The notes under the pieces: generated by a model
The model's input: only the letters and a program-made list of their open reading frames with translations
Told to the model about the DNA's origin: nothing
Databases searched by the model: none
Translations under genes and position numbers: made by a program
Shown: positions 23,580-34,396 of the stretch, one piece after another
Layout of the letters: every line of letters begins with the position of its first letter
Numbering within the stretch: position 1 is the stretch's first letter
DNA from: Chiua virens
Lineage: Eukaryota; Basidiomycota; Agaricomycetes; Boletales; Boletaceae
Direction of reading: 5' to 3'
Length of the DNA: 64,000 nt
Assembly (NCBI GenBank): GCA_019787685.1
Contig: JAHNUO010000002.1
Span: forward strand, 2,418,001-2,482,000

Positions 23580-26500
23580 TTACTCTTGGCGACTACCTGG
23601 TCCTTCAACTGCAATAATCCTTCCCATCGGTAAGCACGCCTCAACAGCGGGTGTATGGTCAAGCTTTTCGATGACGACCCTGTCTTTTTTGAAGATTCGT
23701 GTCACTGTCAAAACCGATCCAATTTGTTCACCACCACCACCTTCTTTCGGTTTGATAACCATACAAAGAGAACCTTTCTTGACCGGGTGGTATATCTTGA
23801 GCGACGTTTCGGGTACAGTTACGTGCATGAGATTTGCCCCCTTGGTACGAGTGGTGAGGCTGACTGCAACGTGGCCGCGGGGAACCGGACCCGACTTGGA
23901 TTGCAGTGGGTGAGCCTCGGTCTTGCAAAGTTGATCAGTATATGTGTCTCTCCAACCGGGGGTCAGTTGAAAGACCGCTCGAACTCGATTCAAGGCGTTT
24001 AGCACCCTCGGATCCAACAAAAACTTGTGCACTAAAGAGGTACGGGTGAGTGGAGAGTAGGGAGAACAAAAAAAAAAGACTTACCTTCAAGTGCGGGTCT
24101 ATCGAGCTGTTCACGGTCGCTATCGTCAATAGTCCAAGGGTCAGAAGCCTGCGCTGACTCCACTTCGCTTTGAGGAGGCGAGGGTGGTGGCATCCTCGCC
24201 CTGTGGGATGGAATCTCGGCATCCACAAATGTTTGGTTGATTGTCAACATTTGTTGCACTGATAAGGCTCGTCCTGCAAGCGTCGTTCTTGAACCCCTAG
24301 ATACCATCTTACAAAGGGAAAGGGACAGGTGAATCATTAAACTCACTGAACGACAACATGATCCAGGGAACACGTATTCCGAGTACCCATGGACCGCGCT
24401 ATAATGCACCGATCTCTCAACAAAGAAATCAATGTACCCCTCCATCCGTGGAGCTCCCCTGCAATGATCAGCACCTCTTTTTCCAGGTTACGCTCATTCT
24501 TGTCGTGTTGGTGTACAGGACGAGCGTGGGCAAAGTGAGTAATTGGCCTTGAAAAGAGAGACTGAGAGGAGAGTGAGAATCGAGGACAGGACAAGACAAG
24601 ACAATTTAAGATACTCACACCTGGACTTGCGAGTGGTATGACGGCCAGATACCCCTCCTCTAGGAGTACTCTGGAGACGGTCCCCTTGCTACCTCTGTCA
24701 TCCCCTCTGACTACAAATACGACATCCCCTGGACTCACACCGTAACCGCGCTCAGGAGTGAATTTTAGTGCACAGCTATCGGGGATAAATGTCACCGATT
24801 TTATGGGGACCTCGTACTGAATACGCTGGACATCATCTGTGAAGCCGAGGGTGCCAGCAAGTCTGCGGACCGAATCCACAACTCCCATTTTCCCGGTATG
24901 AAGTCCAGTCACAACTTCAACAACATCGCCAATTTCAACTTGATCTTCAGGAATATTGGCAGTGGGGTTTAGCACGCCCACTGGGGCCCAGACTTGCTGA
25001 TCCAGCAAGTAAGACTCTAGGAGGTGCTGCGGCACTTGAAACTACGAAAGATGTTGGGGAATTCGTTTTGCTACTGAGAGAGTAGTACATTACCTTAGTG
25101 TCCCTATTGGATAATGTAACTTCGCCTGTCTCACAGTCGATGTGGGTGACGAGCCCAGAATGTCCCATAATCTCGTGATGAACATTTCGATGGTCGCTGA
25201 AGGGGTCGATGATGACTCGAACTGAGTCTCCGACGCAGTGAGAGCGGGCTAGCGCAGTGAGGGATACAGCTTGGTCTGATCCGTTGCATAAGCGAACTAC
25301 AGCTGAGCCATTCTCCTTGTTGATGTCAACCAGCCGTCCTTGCTCTCCAAGGTACGTGGGATCAGAATCGTAACCTGGTCGCCAATGCTCCAGAAAAGCT
25401 GGTTGAACTTTTGGTACGAGGCCTTCATGAAAGGCGGGTTCACCGCGGAGGCAACATGAAGAGCGATCTGGTGGGGAGAGGGGGTCGGGACAACGACAAC
25501 TTGATTGGTCTTCAATTTCATCAGTAGAAGGCCAGAAACAAGGACTTGATCGACGTATTCATAAGCAGGGAGACCTTGGTATGGTCGTCGCGGTTGACCG
25601 TAGTGCTTTTCAGTTGAGAAAAGAGTACGAGCATGAAGATCTTGACCAATTTTTTTATCGCCAGTAGGGTGTCCAATCTTCTGTTTGAGACGTCGCGGGG
25701 CCACGAGTATATGAAGTTCTGTCGTGTTTTCATTGAATGATATCCCATAAGCGATATCCCCCTTGTAGATCCCACGTTTTGTGATGCTATACCACCCTGG
25801 CACAGGTGGTGTCGGTCTTCTATGTAGAAAAGATGAGATTCAATCTTCGAATGGTATTATGGACCATCCTCAGATGCAAGAACGATGGGATAAAGGCACC
25901 ACATTTAGGAATGTTGGAGGATCAGGAGCATAGACCGCAACACGTCCGGGAAGCAGTTCGTACACCTCCGTATGCAGTGTGAAGCTCCTCCAAGCGCTGA
26001 CAATATACTCGGTTGAGGAGTCTGACTGTCGATTAAGCGTAATGTGGTGGTAAGGATAAAAAAACTCACGGGGGACAATCTTGACTGCCCATACGGCATT
26101 ACTGCTGGGGGTTTTCCCGGGCAGATGGGTAAGTTGAGGAGACTCCGAGTGTCCTGCAGAGGCGTGCTGACGTTTAGTAAGGCGGTTAAGGTGTTCTTGA
26201 AGAGATACAGAGAAGAAAAACTCGTCCCGCTGTTCTAGATCATCGAAGAATGCAAGTCTTGACATCAAATTTTCCCAATATTGAATGTTTGGGTTGGAGT
26301 CGTATTGATTGTCGATCAGATTGACCAGAGTGTCATAGTCCGAATCCCCTCGAATCCAACTGTGAATACCCTCCCAAATCCCAGCCTCATCCAAGTCATT
26401 GTGAGTGTCCTCGACGTCTTGTTCGTCCACCTCTCCCCCTTCTTCCCCAGCATCACTATGACCAGTGAACTGATCTAATTGCTGATCAAATTCAGCATCA

Positions 26501-27247
26501 TTAAGAGAATCCAAACTTGAAGGTAGATAGCGCTTCGCGATACCATCCACAGACTTCAAGTAAGTTGAAAGTCCGGCATGCTCTACGAGAGGATAAATGC
26601 GTGCCGGGGGAATTGCACTGCGGCCAACTGCTGTCTCAGTCTCAGCGCTGAAATCGATAAATCCATCTGCGAGGTGATTATTGTAAGACTACACTCGCGG
26701 GTGTACCTTAGATCTACTCACCGTCCTCAGTCTCGTCTCTACTCGACTCTGTGTCATAGTTTATTCGTGCTTCCACATCAATAAATGGATTTGCCTGATT
26801 TGACTTTTTGAGTGAGCTGTGGAAATATCAGATAGAATGGATCTACCTTGTGACGGGCACACTTTGTAGGTCGGGGGAATTTTTCACTACTGCGAGCCTT
26901 ACGCTTGCCTTTGTCGATTGTCGGAGAGAAGGAAAGCCCATGGGATTTCATCTTCTCTTGTACGTAGGCAAGAGCAGTAGCCACGTCACCCTCTTCAGAA
27001 ATGTCGAAAATGCAAGTGCAGATGTCATTCCAGTCTGAAGCAACATAGCGGTCCCCGAAGGCTTCCATCTTCTGTTGGTACACAGTGAAAGCTATCGTGT
27101 CAGTGGCCCATTCTTGAACGATTGCCCAGGCAGCTAGGTCGTCGAGTAAAGTACGGCCTTACACACAACAAATTAGCATGTAGGATCATGTATGTCACAA
27201 GGGTACCTACCAGTTACAATTTGGTCACTTTCGTTATGATTTCGCAT
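23580..27247 (-). CDS. Spt5-like protein with NGN-like and multiple KOW motifs
   Basis: Multi-exon gene. The 5' exons are resolved: 27247-27211 (MRNHNESDQIVTG), 27157-26847, 26803-26722, and from 26666. After an N-terminal helical region comes an acidic stretch (NPFIDVEARIN, ETED, DAGEEGGEVDEQDVED), as in Spt5. An NGN-like segment follows: AVWAVKIVP, EYIVSAWRSFTLHTEVYELL, GRVAVYAPDPPTFLNVVPLS. KOW-type segments include GWYSITKRGIYKGDIAYGI, FWSIGDQVTILI, DQVEIGDVVEVVTGLHTGKM, GVSPGDVVFVVRGDDRGSKG and a C-terminal HPVKKGSLCMVIKPKEGG. Canonical Spt5 is an RNA polymerase II elongation factor; this one is smaller, divergent and sits among repeat-associated genes, so it is probably not the housekeeping copy. 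3' exon joins (25.8, 25.3-24.3, 24.2-23.6 kb) are approximate. It may belong to a mobile unit. Confidence 0.7.
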
Positions 27248-27360
27248 TTTAATCCGATGGATGGGCTAAAACAGAACTTCAACTACAGTAATAGTAGCGT
27301 ACTTTGTAGGTAGCGAGGTAGATGAAGGGAAAAGAAAGGCAAGGCAATGATAGTTTTCGC

Positions 27361-27393
27361 CTTTTGTAGTGTCCGGCAATTCGTCTGACGTAA
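27361..27393 (+). promoter_or_regulatory. Shared upstream motif, copy D
   Basis: CTTTTGTAGTGTCCGGCAATTCGTCTGACG, 114 bases beyond the start codon of the Spt5-like gene. It carries the TAGTGTCC.GCAA core of the other copies but has no CACGTG. It is the weakest of the four. Confidence 0.35.
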
Positions 27394-27464
27394 GTGAGTG
27401 GACTCGTCGCTAAATGTAGTGGTCCACGCTATTGTACAACTGCAAAAGCCCAAACACAATAGTC

Positions 27465-29056
27465 TCAAACATGTACATCTTGTGGTTGTTCCACTCCACC
27501 ACCACCGAACCCACCACTGCTAAGCCCTGGAAGGAAGCTTGAAGTAGAATACGACATTATGTAGTCCAGGATTCCGGAAGGAACACGCATCATGATCACA
27601 TTGATGAATATACAAACCATGGCAAACATGGTGATTTGTTTGAAAGTTAAAGTTGTCGGTTGCGCTTCGACAGGGACGGATGGACTAGTAGACTACGTGT
27701 CGAAGTAAGCAATCAGAGGAAGACAGCGGAGAAACAAACTGTACCTGATATGTGTGATTCCAGACTTTAATGTTGCTATGACCGTCAAGAGCACTCGCGG
27801 TTACCATGATGCACCCTTGCATGTTTTCAAATGTCTAGGATAATAATTTAGCGCAATAAGAGACCGTCTGCATTGATGACTCACAGTAACCGCAACAATT
27901 AGGTCCCCACCTTGAATTCATTCATTGATGATTAGGCAACAAATTGAAAGGTGCAAAAAAACTTACTAGCTCCATGTTCAAGCTTATCTCGGAATGCGCC
28001 AGTCTGGTAGTCAAAGAGCCAAGCAAAACCGTCGTCACCTCCAACAAGCATCAACCCCATTTGTCGCGCAACTGATAGCTGGAGGGGCACATTGGTCAAG
28101 ATATTGTGGTGATAACTTTGTGAGCAATGGAGACCAGGAATGGAGTACTTGTCCACTCCGTCGCACAAGTTAGAGACCAACAGATTTTGGCCATCTAAGC
28201 AGGTGTCCCCACTGTGATTGATATCAACAGAGCGGAACCACCTTTCTGATTTGTAGCACTCACATTCGACCATTCGTCTTTTTTTGCCATTTCAGATCCC
28301 AAGGCTCAACAGAGTAACAAAATCTGTAGATCGGAAAGTGAGAAAACCAGAAAACTATTTGCTAAATGGAACTCACACATATCCGCTTTCCAGGTAGCAA
28401 ACGAGGAGGCTTGATCCATCATCCAGAAAGTGGACCGAGCGGGCGACATATGACTGTTTCTCTGCATTGATAGCGACTGGCAACAAGGTGTCTTTGGTGG
28501 GTTCAGTTTCAATGAGGGCAAGATGGTGCCCAGGAATATGCTTACTATGATCGGGGGCGACCTTCCACACACGAACCTCTCCGTTACCAACGCTGGCAAA
28601 CCAACGATGATGAGGGTCCCACGTGAGAGACTCGATGGCTCCTGAGTGTGCAAGAGTGATTGAACAGAATGAGAATAGTGGGCCATCGTCAACCTGTCGG
28701 TAGAGATGGATGTTGCCGTCTGATGTGCCAAAGACGAACGAGTCCTCGTCACGGTCAGTGAGTTTGAGCCAAGTGAGGCAACTGATGAATCCCGCTGATG
28801 GGACACATATCTCCTGTGCCATTTCACCTGATGAAAGGTTCCACAGGACGATACGACTGTCATTGCCTGAACCATGTGAGATAAAGGCTGGCAAACACAC
28901 ATAATACTCACCTCCACTCAGGAGGAGTGAACCGTTGGGACTGACAATGATGGCATTAACCGCCTTGGTGTGATGGGTTAGTGTGAATTTCAGAGAGATC
29001 TGGGTGGATTGATCAACGAAACGAAATTGTCAAGGGAGTAGAATTACCTGGGGCAT
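27465..29056 (-). CDS. WD40 protein with C-terminal membrane anchor
   Basis: Starts with a 9-bp exon (ATG 29056, MPQ) followed by exon 28999-28912 and a long exon from 28866. WD40 blades are visible: ISLKFTLTHHTKAVNAIIVS, GGNDSRIVLWNLSSGE, FISCLTWL with VFGTSDGNIHLYRQ, AIESLTWDPHHRWFASVGNG then VRVWKV, ARSVHFLDDGSSLLVCYLES, and GLMLVGGDDGFAWLFDYQTG. After further introns comes GHSNIKVWNHTYQ, then a final exon with one hydrophobic span, ITMFAMVCIFINVIMMRV, about 50 residues before the stop, followed by a Gly/Ser tail ending EQPQDVHV. The layout suggests a cytosolic propeller held on an endomembrane by a single segment. The segment VSNLCDGVDKYSIPGL is typical of an uncharacterised agaricomycete WD40 group (recollection). 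Partners are unknown. Confidence 0.72.
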
Positions 29057-29491
29057 GTCGCAAGGTGTTGTATTATGGTGTGCGACTGCCTAAGAAGGCC
29101 AGTTTTTATACTAGAGGTTCGATTTTCTGGTTATTGTCTATCAGCATTCACTTAGGCACGAGTAGTCGCCAACGTACGTACTGATTCGGAGCATAATTAG
29201 GATGTAATTGTTTGGAGCAACAACCGCAGATCGCGGTGAACACGACATCATCGACATCACCAGGTTCTTTATTGTTTCGACACCTGCACACTGCAATTGG
29301 CATAATTGATTTCATGTCGTTTCGTGCTATATGAACTATGAAGTACCTTTCCCTCATTCTTTTGTCTAAAGACATGCGTACAGGCCCGATGATCTACATT
29401 TACATTATTTTTAAGTGAGGGGAATGTGAGTGGCGGACAAGTGGGGTAAACGATGATGGCGAAAGAAAGAAACCGTGCGAATTTCTATTTC

Positions 29492-29524
29492 TTAAATAGT
29501 GTCCAGCAAATTGAGTCACGTGAT
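29492..29524 (+). promoter_or_regulatory. Shared upstream motif, copy B
   Basis: TTAAATAGTGTCCAGCAAAT then TGAGTCACGTGATC. CGTGCGAATTTCT just upstream (from 29,474) is also shared with copy C. It lies about 440 bases beyond the start of the WD40 gene and just past the stop of the 160-residue gene. Confidence 0.5.
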
Positions 29525-29568
29525 CACATATTGACATTTATAGACGTGTACAGAAAGACAGACAACGG

Positions 29569-30189
29569 CTATTTCTGAATGCCTTCCATTTGAGAATGAG
29601 ACCAATCCCCAGGCATATCATCGCGCTCCTGGCCTAAGTACATAAGTCACAATTTGCCAAAATCGAAAGAGACACACCTCCTGCAGCAACCGGCTGGGCA
29701 ATGCTGATACATCGTATAGCAAATTTCATTATATGTGCTGAACCTTGCCAAACCACATTTCCGATGTAACGCAAGGCAGCCAGCAAAATTGTCTGTCACT
29801 GGATAAGTGTGAATGGCGACGGATTAATACCTACTTACCCCTCGACGGTGCATGCCTCTGTGCGGGTACAGCATCAGCTTAAAGTCCGCCAATGCTGATG
29901 TGACCACCCTGTTTAATCTGGCTTCAATTTCATTACCAAATCCACCCAGATCTCGATAGTTCAAGCCCTGGTGCGGCAGGTTAAGGTCCACCAACGCTGA
30001 TGCAACCGCCCTGTTTACTCTAGCTTCGATCTCGTTACCGAAATGGGCTGGATCTTGCACATACATCGACTGATAATCAACAGCGACGGCCTAGAAATGA
30101 TGTTAGCACTGCAAAGGCTGGGGTGAGCGAAAGAAAACCATTTCGTCAGATACCTCTTGAGACGATGGATTGAGGTGTAAACTCGCCAT
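29569..30189 (-). CDS. Uncharacterised 160-residue protein with internal duplication
   Basis: Four exons on the minus strand: 30189-30139, 30090-29839, 29792-29678, 29633-29569; phases agree and give 160 residues. The protein begins MASLHLNPSSQEVSDEM. Exon 2 has two near-identical copies of a helical unit, FGNEIEARVNRAVASALVDL and FGNEIEARLNRVVTSALADF, separated by about 15 residues. Exon 3 is hydrophobic and amphipathic (TILLAALRYIGNVVWQGSAH), and the protein ends GDWSHSQMEGIQK. I recognise no family. The tight exon structure with four matching phases argues that it is a real gene and not chance. Orientation matches the WD40 and Spt5-like genes, as if the three form a group. Confidence 0.6.
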
Positions 30190-31339
30190 AGGAATGTCAA
30201 TATTTACTTGGAGCGGGAGCTGGGGAAACAAGTGAGATCGAGGTGGGTACCTTCGATAGGGAAGATACCAAGCTGGATAAAGACGACTGGAAGGGTGCTC
30301 CAATTTCATGAGGACAGGACAGTTGCAGAGAGAGAACTACTTGCGTAGTTTTATGGTCGTGAAGGACGAACCGTCAATTGTTAACTGTGATCCGGTTGGA
30401 ACGCTTGGCGGTGTCCATGTGTCTAGAGAATAAATCAGGGGCATTCTGAGAGTAGAAAAGCTCAACAGGCGCACCTGATGCCAACACTCAGATCGAAGTG
30501 ACGCAATCTGCAGAGATTTCGTTACGTGGTCGATGATTATTGTTCGTCTGTTCGGTCCAGAGTCTCTAATTGTAGTGTCGCTACGACTGCGACTATACTT
30601 CTAACTTAACATTAACTATGTATCTTTATATAAGTGAGTGGCAAAGAGGGAAAGAGTAGTCGTGCGAATATTCTGGTCTTAAGTAGTGCCCTGCGACTTG
30701 AGTGGCCACGTGAGTCTTGTGGAATTACCTGGGCGGAGCGTCAAACACTATTTAAGCCGCCGCTCGAGAACATACCACTCTTTCTTCCGCTCAACTATCT
30801 AGATCCTAGCACCATGTACTTAACTTTGTAGTAGTTTTTTTTTTCACATTCCCTCAATGTCACTGTTGGTCAGGTGCATTGCAAAACGCCATTGGTGCTG
30901 CCGTATCGGCGAATATGAATTGGTCGGGTGCATTGCAAAACCCGGCGCTGCTGTATCTACAAATAATAAGAGCACATTGTCATAGATACTAGGTACACCG
31001 GACGAACAACAAGCTTATGCCAAACAAAAAAGCTAAAACCGATTAGTACACCCAGCAATTGTAAGTTCTCTCGGCAAAGATGAGATCTGCTATCTTGAAC
31101 ATTGATCAGCAGGACACCACTCGCTCGGTAAAGGCAATCACATCTCCCGAGGGGAAATATGGAGATCGGCGGTCTCATCCAAGTTCTTGCCGATCACAAT
31201 GGAGGTCCGTCTGGCCACATTGGTATGTCCTAGTATGCTCCCTTTATTGTCTGCTCATCCGGGACATGCGGCATTACCAGGTATTTGAACACGGCCGTTG
31301 GACCACTCAGCTCGACTCACAAAAGTTCCGTTTTCACCT
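30190..31339. other. Intergenic stretch with a short two-copy repeat
   Basis: No gene recognised. A 37-40 bp direct repeat occurs at about 30,871-30,912 and 30,924-30,959 (GGTCAGGTGCATTGCAAAAC versus GGTCGGGTGCATTGCAAAAC, both continuing to GCTGC.GTATC). Motif copy C lies inside. The right end holds whatever promoter served the F-box gene. Confidence 0.5.
30679..30714 (+). promoter_or_regulatory. Shared upstream motif, copy C
   Basis: TTAAGTAGTGCCCTGCGACT then TGAGTGGCCACGTGAG. CGTGCGAATATTCTGGTC lies directly before it, as in copy B. It is about 490 bases beyond the start codon of the 160-residue gene. TATATAAG at 30,626 is nearby. Confidence 0.5.
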
Positions 31340-31585
31340 ATGGGTAACATATTCAGTCGACTTGTTTGCGAGGCACAGACTTTCACATTACTCGCACAGG
31401 CATTGAATTTCTGGCCAAATTCTCCGTGCCTTCGCTCTCTCCTTCTTGTCCTTCGCACGCTATCCACTTCCTCTTCTGAACCCACACGGAAGTGGCAAGA
31501 TTTTGCTAGGATTCCCAAAGCTCCTACGCCAAGTTCCTCGTCTGAAGGTGTTGCAGCCCCTTCTACGCCATCTTTCCCTGCTTCT

Positions 31586-32130
31586 GGTCTCAAACGCAAG
31601 TGAGAGGATTCTGTGGAGATCCTCAAAGTACCTTCCTCGAAACGCCCTCTTTTGGACACTATCCCCCTCCCTTCATCCAAGTCTCTGCCATCTCCGAGTC
31701 TCCTTGCTTCTGGTCTCAAACGCAAGCGAGAGGATTCCGTGGAGATTCTCGAAGCACCTTCCTCCAAATGCCCTCTTTTGGATACTATCCCCCTCCCTTC
31801 ATCCGAGTCTCCGCCATCTCCGAGTCTCCTTGCTTCTAGTCTCAAATGCAAGCGAGAGGATTCCATGGAGATCCTCGAAGCACCTTCCTCCAAACGCCCT
31901 CTTTTGGACACTATCCCCCTCCTCTCATCCAAGTCTTCGCCATCTCTCCCTGCTTCTGGTCTCAAATGCAAGCGAGAGGATACCGTGGAGATCCTTGAAG
32001 CACCTTCCTTCAAACACCCTCTTTTGGACACTATCCCCCTCACCTTATCCAATCCTTCGTCGTCTCTCCCTGCCTCGGGTCTCAAACGCAAGCGAGAGGA
32101 TTCTGTGGAGGCGCCTTCCTCCAAACACCC
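31586..32130 (+). repeat. Five tandem 120-126 bp coding repeats
   Basis: Units begin at 31,586, 31,712, 31,838, 31,958 and 32,078 (spacing 126, 126, 120, 120 bp, all multiples of three). Each encodes GLKRKREDSVEILEAPSSKR followed by PLLDTIPL and a Ser/Pro linker. The last copy is shortened. The basic KRKRE core could act as a nuclear localisation signal. The repeat also creates a long open frame on the opposite strand, which is only a by-product. Confidence 0.85.
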
Positions 32131-33217
32131 CCTTCTTGACACTACATTGGAGCGTCTGGCCCCCTCTTTGCCACATCCTGCCTTGGAACTCGCGTGCGAA
32201 CGACAAGGTTCCATTGAGATCACCGTACCCTATTGCTCGATTCCTCAGGTATGTATTATGACCGTTTGGTGGATTCTCCACTCATATTTTGTCACTCAGA
32301 GCACGACATCGATTCTTGTGCTTCCAAATGAGGTGATTTATCAAGTGATCAGTCTTCTCGAAGTTTGTGATTTGAAAGCTTGCAGTCAGACGTGCATTCT
32401 GCTCAGAGAAATTGCTGGTCCTCTCAGCCTTGCAGCTACCGGTTTTAATCCAGCTGGGCGTTTTTGGCTCCCAGTTAAAGAGAATCAATATGAAGCCCTT
32501 CTAGTCTGGATACGCTTGGATTCCTTTTTGGTTCCACAGGGTTGCTTCTTTACGATTACTCAGGACTCTCATCTCCATGCCCTCCTTGTCTTTCTGCACT
32601 CACCGCGCGTTACTGGTGTTCACACTGTCTATCTCTCGTTGGAGGGAAGCTCCCTGTCCCTGTCTTTGATCTCCCTTGTCCTCAAAGAGATCAAGTTGTT
32701 GAGATGCCGTGAGCTTTCCTTCACCGGTGTGTCACCTCCCCCCAATCACCCTCTCCGTTTCCCTTCTCTGAAGGGAAGAGGGACTCATCATGCGGATAGT
32801 GAACTCAGTACCCTTCGGCTCAATACCAACTTCGCATTCAGCCCACAGGTTATTGCTTTCACTGTAGACATCCTCATCAATTCCCCCCTTGAACACCTCT
32901 CTCTCTGTGGGGTCGAGCTTCCCCGCCAAGTGTGGGGCAAGCTGCTCCGCACATTAACTTTCCCCCGCTTGCAAAGTCTTCAGATACACTATGAATGCCC
33001 TGCTGGTGACCTTCTGGCGTTCTTGGACCGCCACCCCTCCCTGCAGAGGCTCGACATCTGCACTTATGGAAAGCAGGAATCCTGGTATCGAACACGACAA
33101 CTCCGAGTCAACCTTCCAAAGTTGAATCATCTTGGCGGCCCCCCTGGCTACATCTGCATGATCGCTAAGCACCTCCAGACTCCTGAAGTAGTTCAGTCGC
33201 TTTCCGTGTCTCTGGTG

Positions 33218-33222
33218 GACTC
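33218..33222 (+). repeat. Target-site duplication GACTC, left copy
   Basis: GACTC directly precedes the 5' LTR at 33,223 and recurs at 46,798-46,802 directly after the 3' LTR. Five bases is the usual duplication size for Ty3/gypsy integrases. Confidence 0.9.
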
Positions 33223-34003
33223 TGTTACAATTTCTTTCTTTCATCGTGCTTGTACTTCTTCACTACACTCGATACCTAGGTATCCTCGTACGTTCATCCG
33301 TACGCTTTCCTTTACGTTCTTCTTTGTATCTCCGCACCGGCCTTACCCGGATGCTTACGTTCTTCTTTTCTCGTCATCTTCCGATGGCATCGCACTTACT
33401 CATTCGATTCTCGTCATCATCCGATGGCTTCGCATTTGTCATTTCATCTTCGTCATCGTCCGCTGCCATCGCATCGTACGATTTCCCCTTTTGTTTACTG
33501 CGCACCCTTTTTGGCCTTTTGACCCTTCTGCTCTTCCGGCCTACCTCTTTTAGTTACTTGGTCCGTGCGCAGTTACGTAGTATAAATACCTCGCAGCGAT
33601 ACTCCTGTACCCTAGTCTTGATCTCCGCAATACTAGCTGAGTATCTCTGCTCCACTCGCCACAGCGCCTGTGACCACTCGACAGGACTACTCCTAGTCCT
33701 TTACCTACTCGGACTCTTCGCAGTCAACACTCGACTGGACTACTCTTAGTCCTTTAACTACTCGGACTCATCGTAGTCAACCCTCGACCCTCGACCGTCC
33801 CTCGGGTATAGATTCCTAACAGGACAACTCTCAGCAACACCTGAGTTTTCACTCGTCTCTCTGGTAGCATTCAGCTGACCAGAAACCCTCGTTCAACTCT
33901 TCAGCGCACCGCGTATCAAGTGGTGGTTGTTTGAGTTATCGCAGCCACTTGGTACTTGGCACTTTTGCGGCTACGCTAGGTCCTACCCAGAACTACCATA
34001 ACA
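33223..34003 (+). repeat. 5' LTR of chromovirus
   Basis: 781 bp, starts TGTTACAATTTC and ends ACCATAACA. TATAAATA at 33,581-33,588 is the likely Pol II promoter element. Six differences from the 3' LTR, all transitions. Confidence 0.95.
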
Positions 34004-34396
34004 TAAGATCAAGACTGCCTATACAGCCTGCCTTCGCGCAGCTAGCTGCCCACCATTGCCGGACGACCCCCCACCCGTCCATCCTTGAATCCCGCTTGGA
34101 ACCTCCGAGCCACCCACACTCCGTCGTCTGAACTATCCGACGAAAACCCTGAACCCTCGACCCCACCTTCTGAACCTCAGGAGGCAGACATCGACATCAA
34201 CGTCGAACACCTTGACTCGGAAGACGAAACCCAGCAACTAGCTGACCGTCTTCACCAAACACTTGACCTCCCCGCACTTGCCACCTTCGCGTCCCCTACG
34301 ACCCCACGAAGGACGAACCCCGGACCACCATCTATCCAGAACCCAAACCCGTCTATCGTACCACCACCCGTACGAACGTACACCACCCCGACCAAC

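Noticed and set aside
23523..23600. GGGCGAGGTGGCTGAGTGGT resembles a tRNA 5' end with an A box
   Set aside because: No B box (GGTTCGA-type) follows at a suitable distance and no acceptor stem can be paired; it is the end of a coding exon.
19731..24445. Looking for a transposase that could explain the gene cluster between 19 and 30 kb
   Set aside because: No DDE, HUH, tyrosine recombinase or polymerase motif was recognised in this stretch; only the Plavaka-like and LTR elements further right encode such enzymes.
31255..32223. 322-codon open frame on the minus strand opposite the F-box repeats
   Set aside because: It mirrors the periodic plus-strand repeats, lacks a domain and vanishes outside the repeat; an artefact of codon periodicity.
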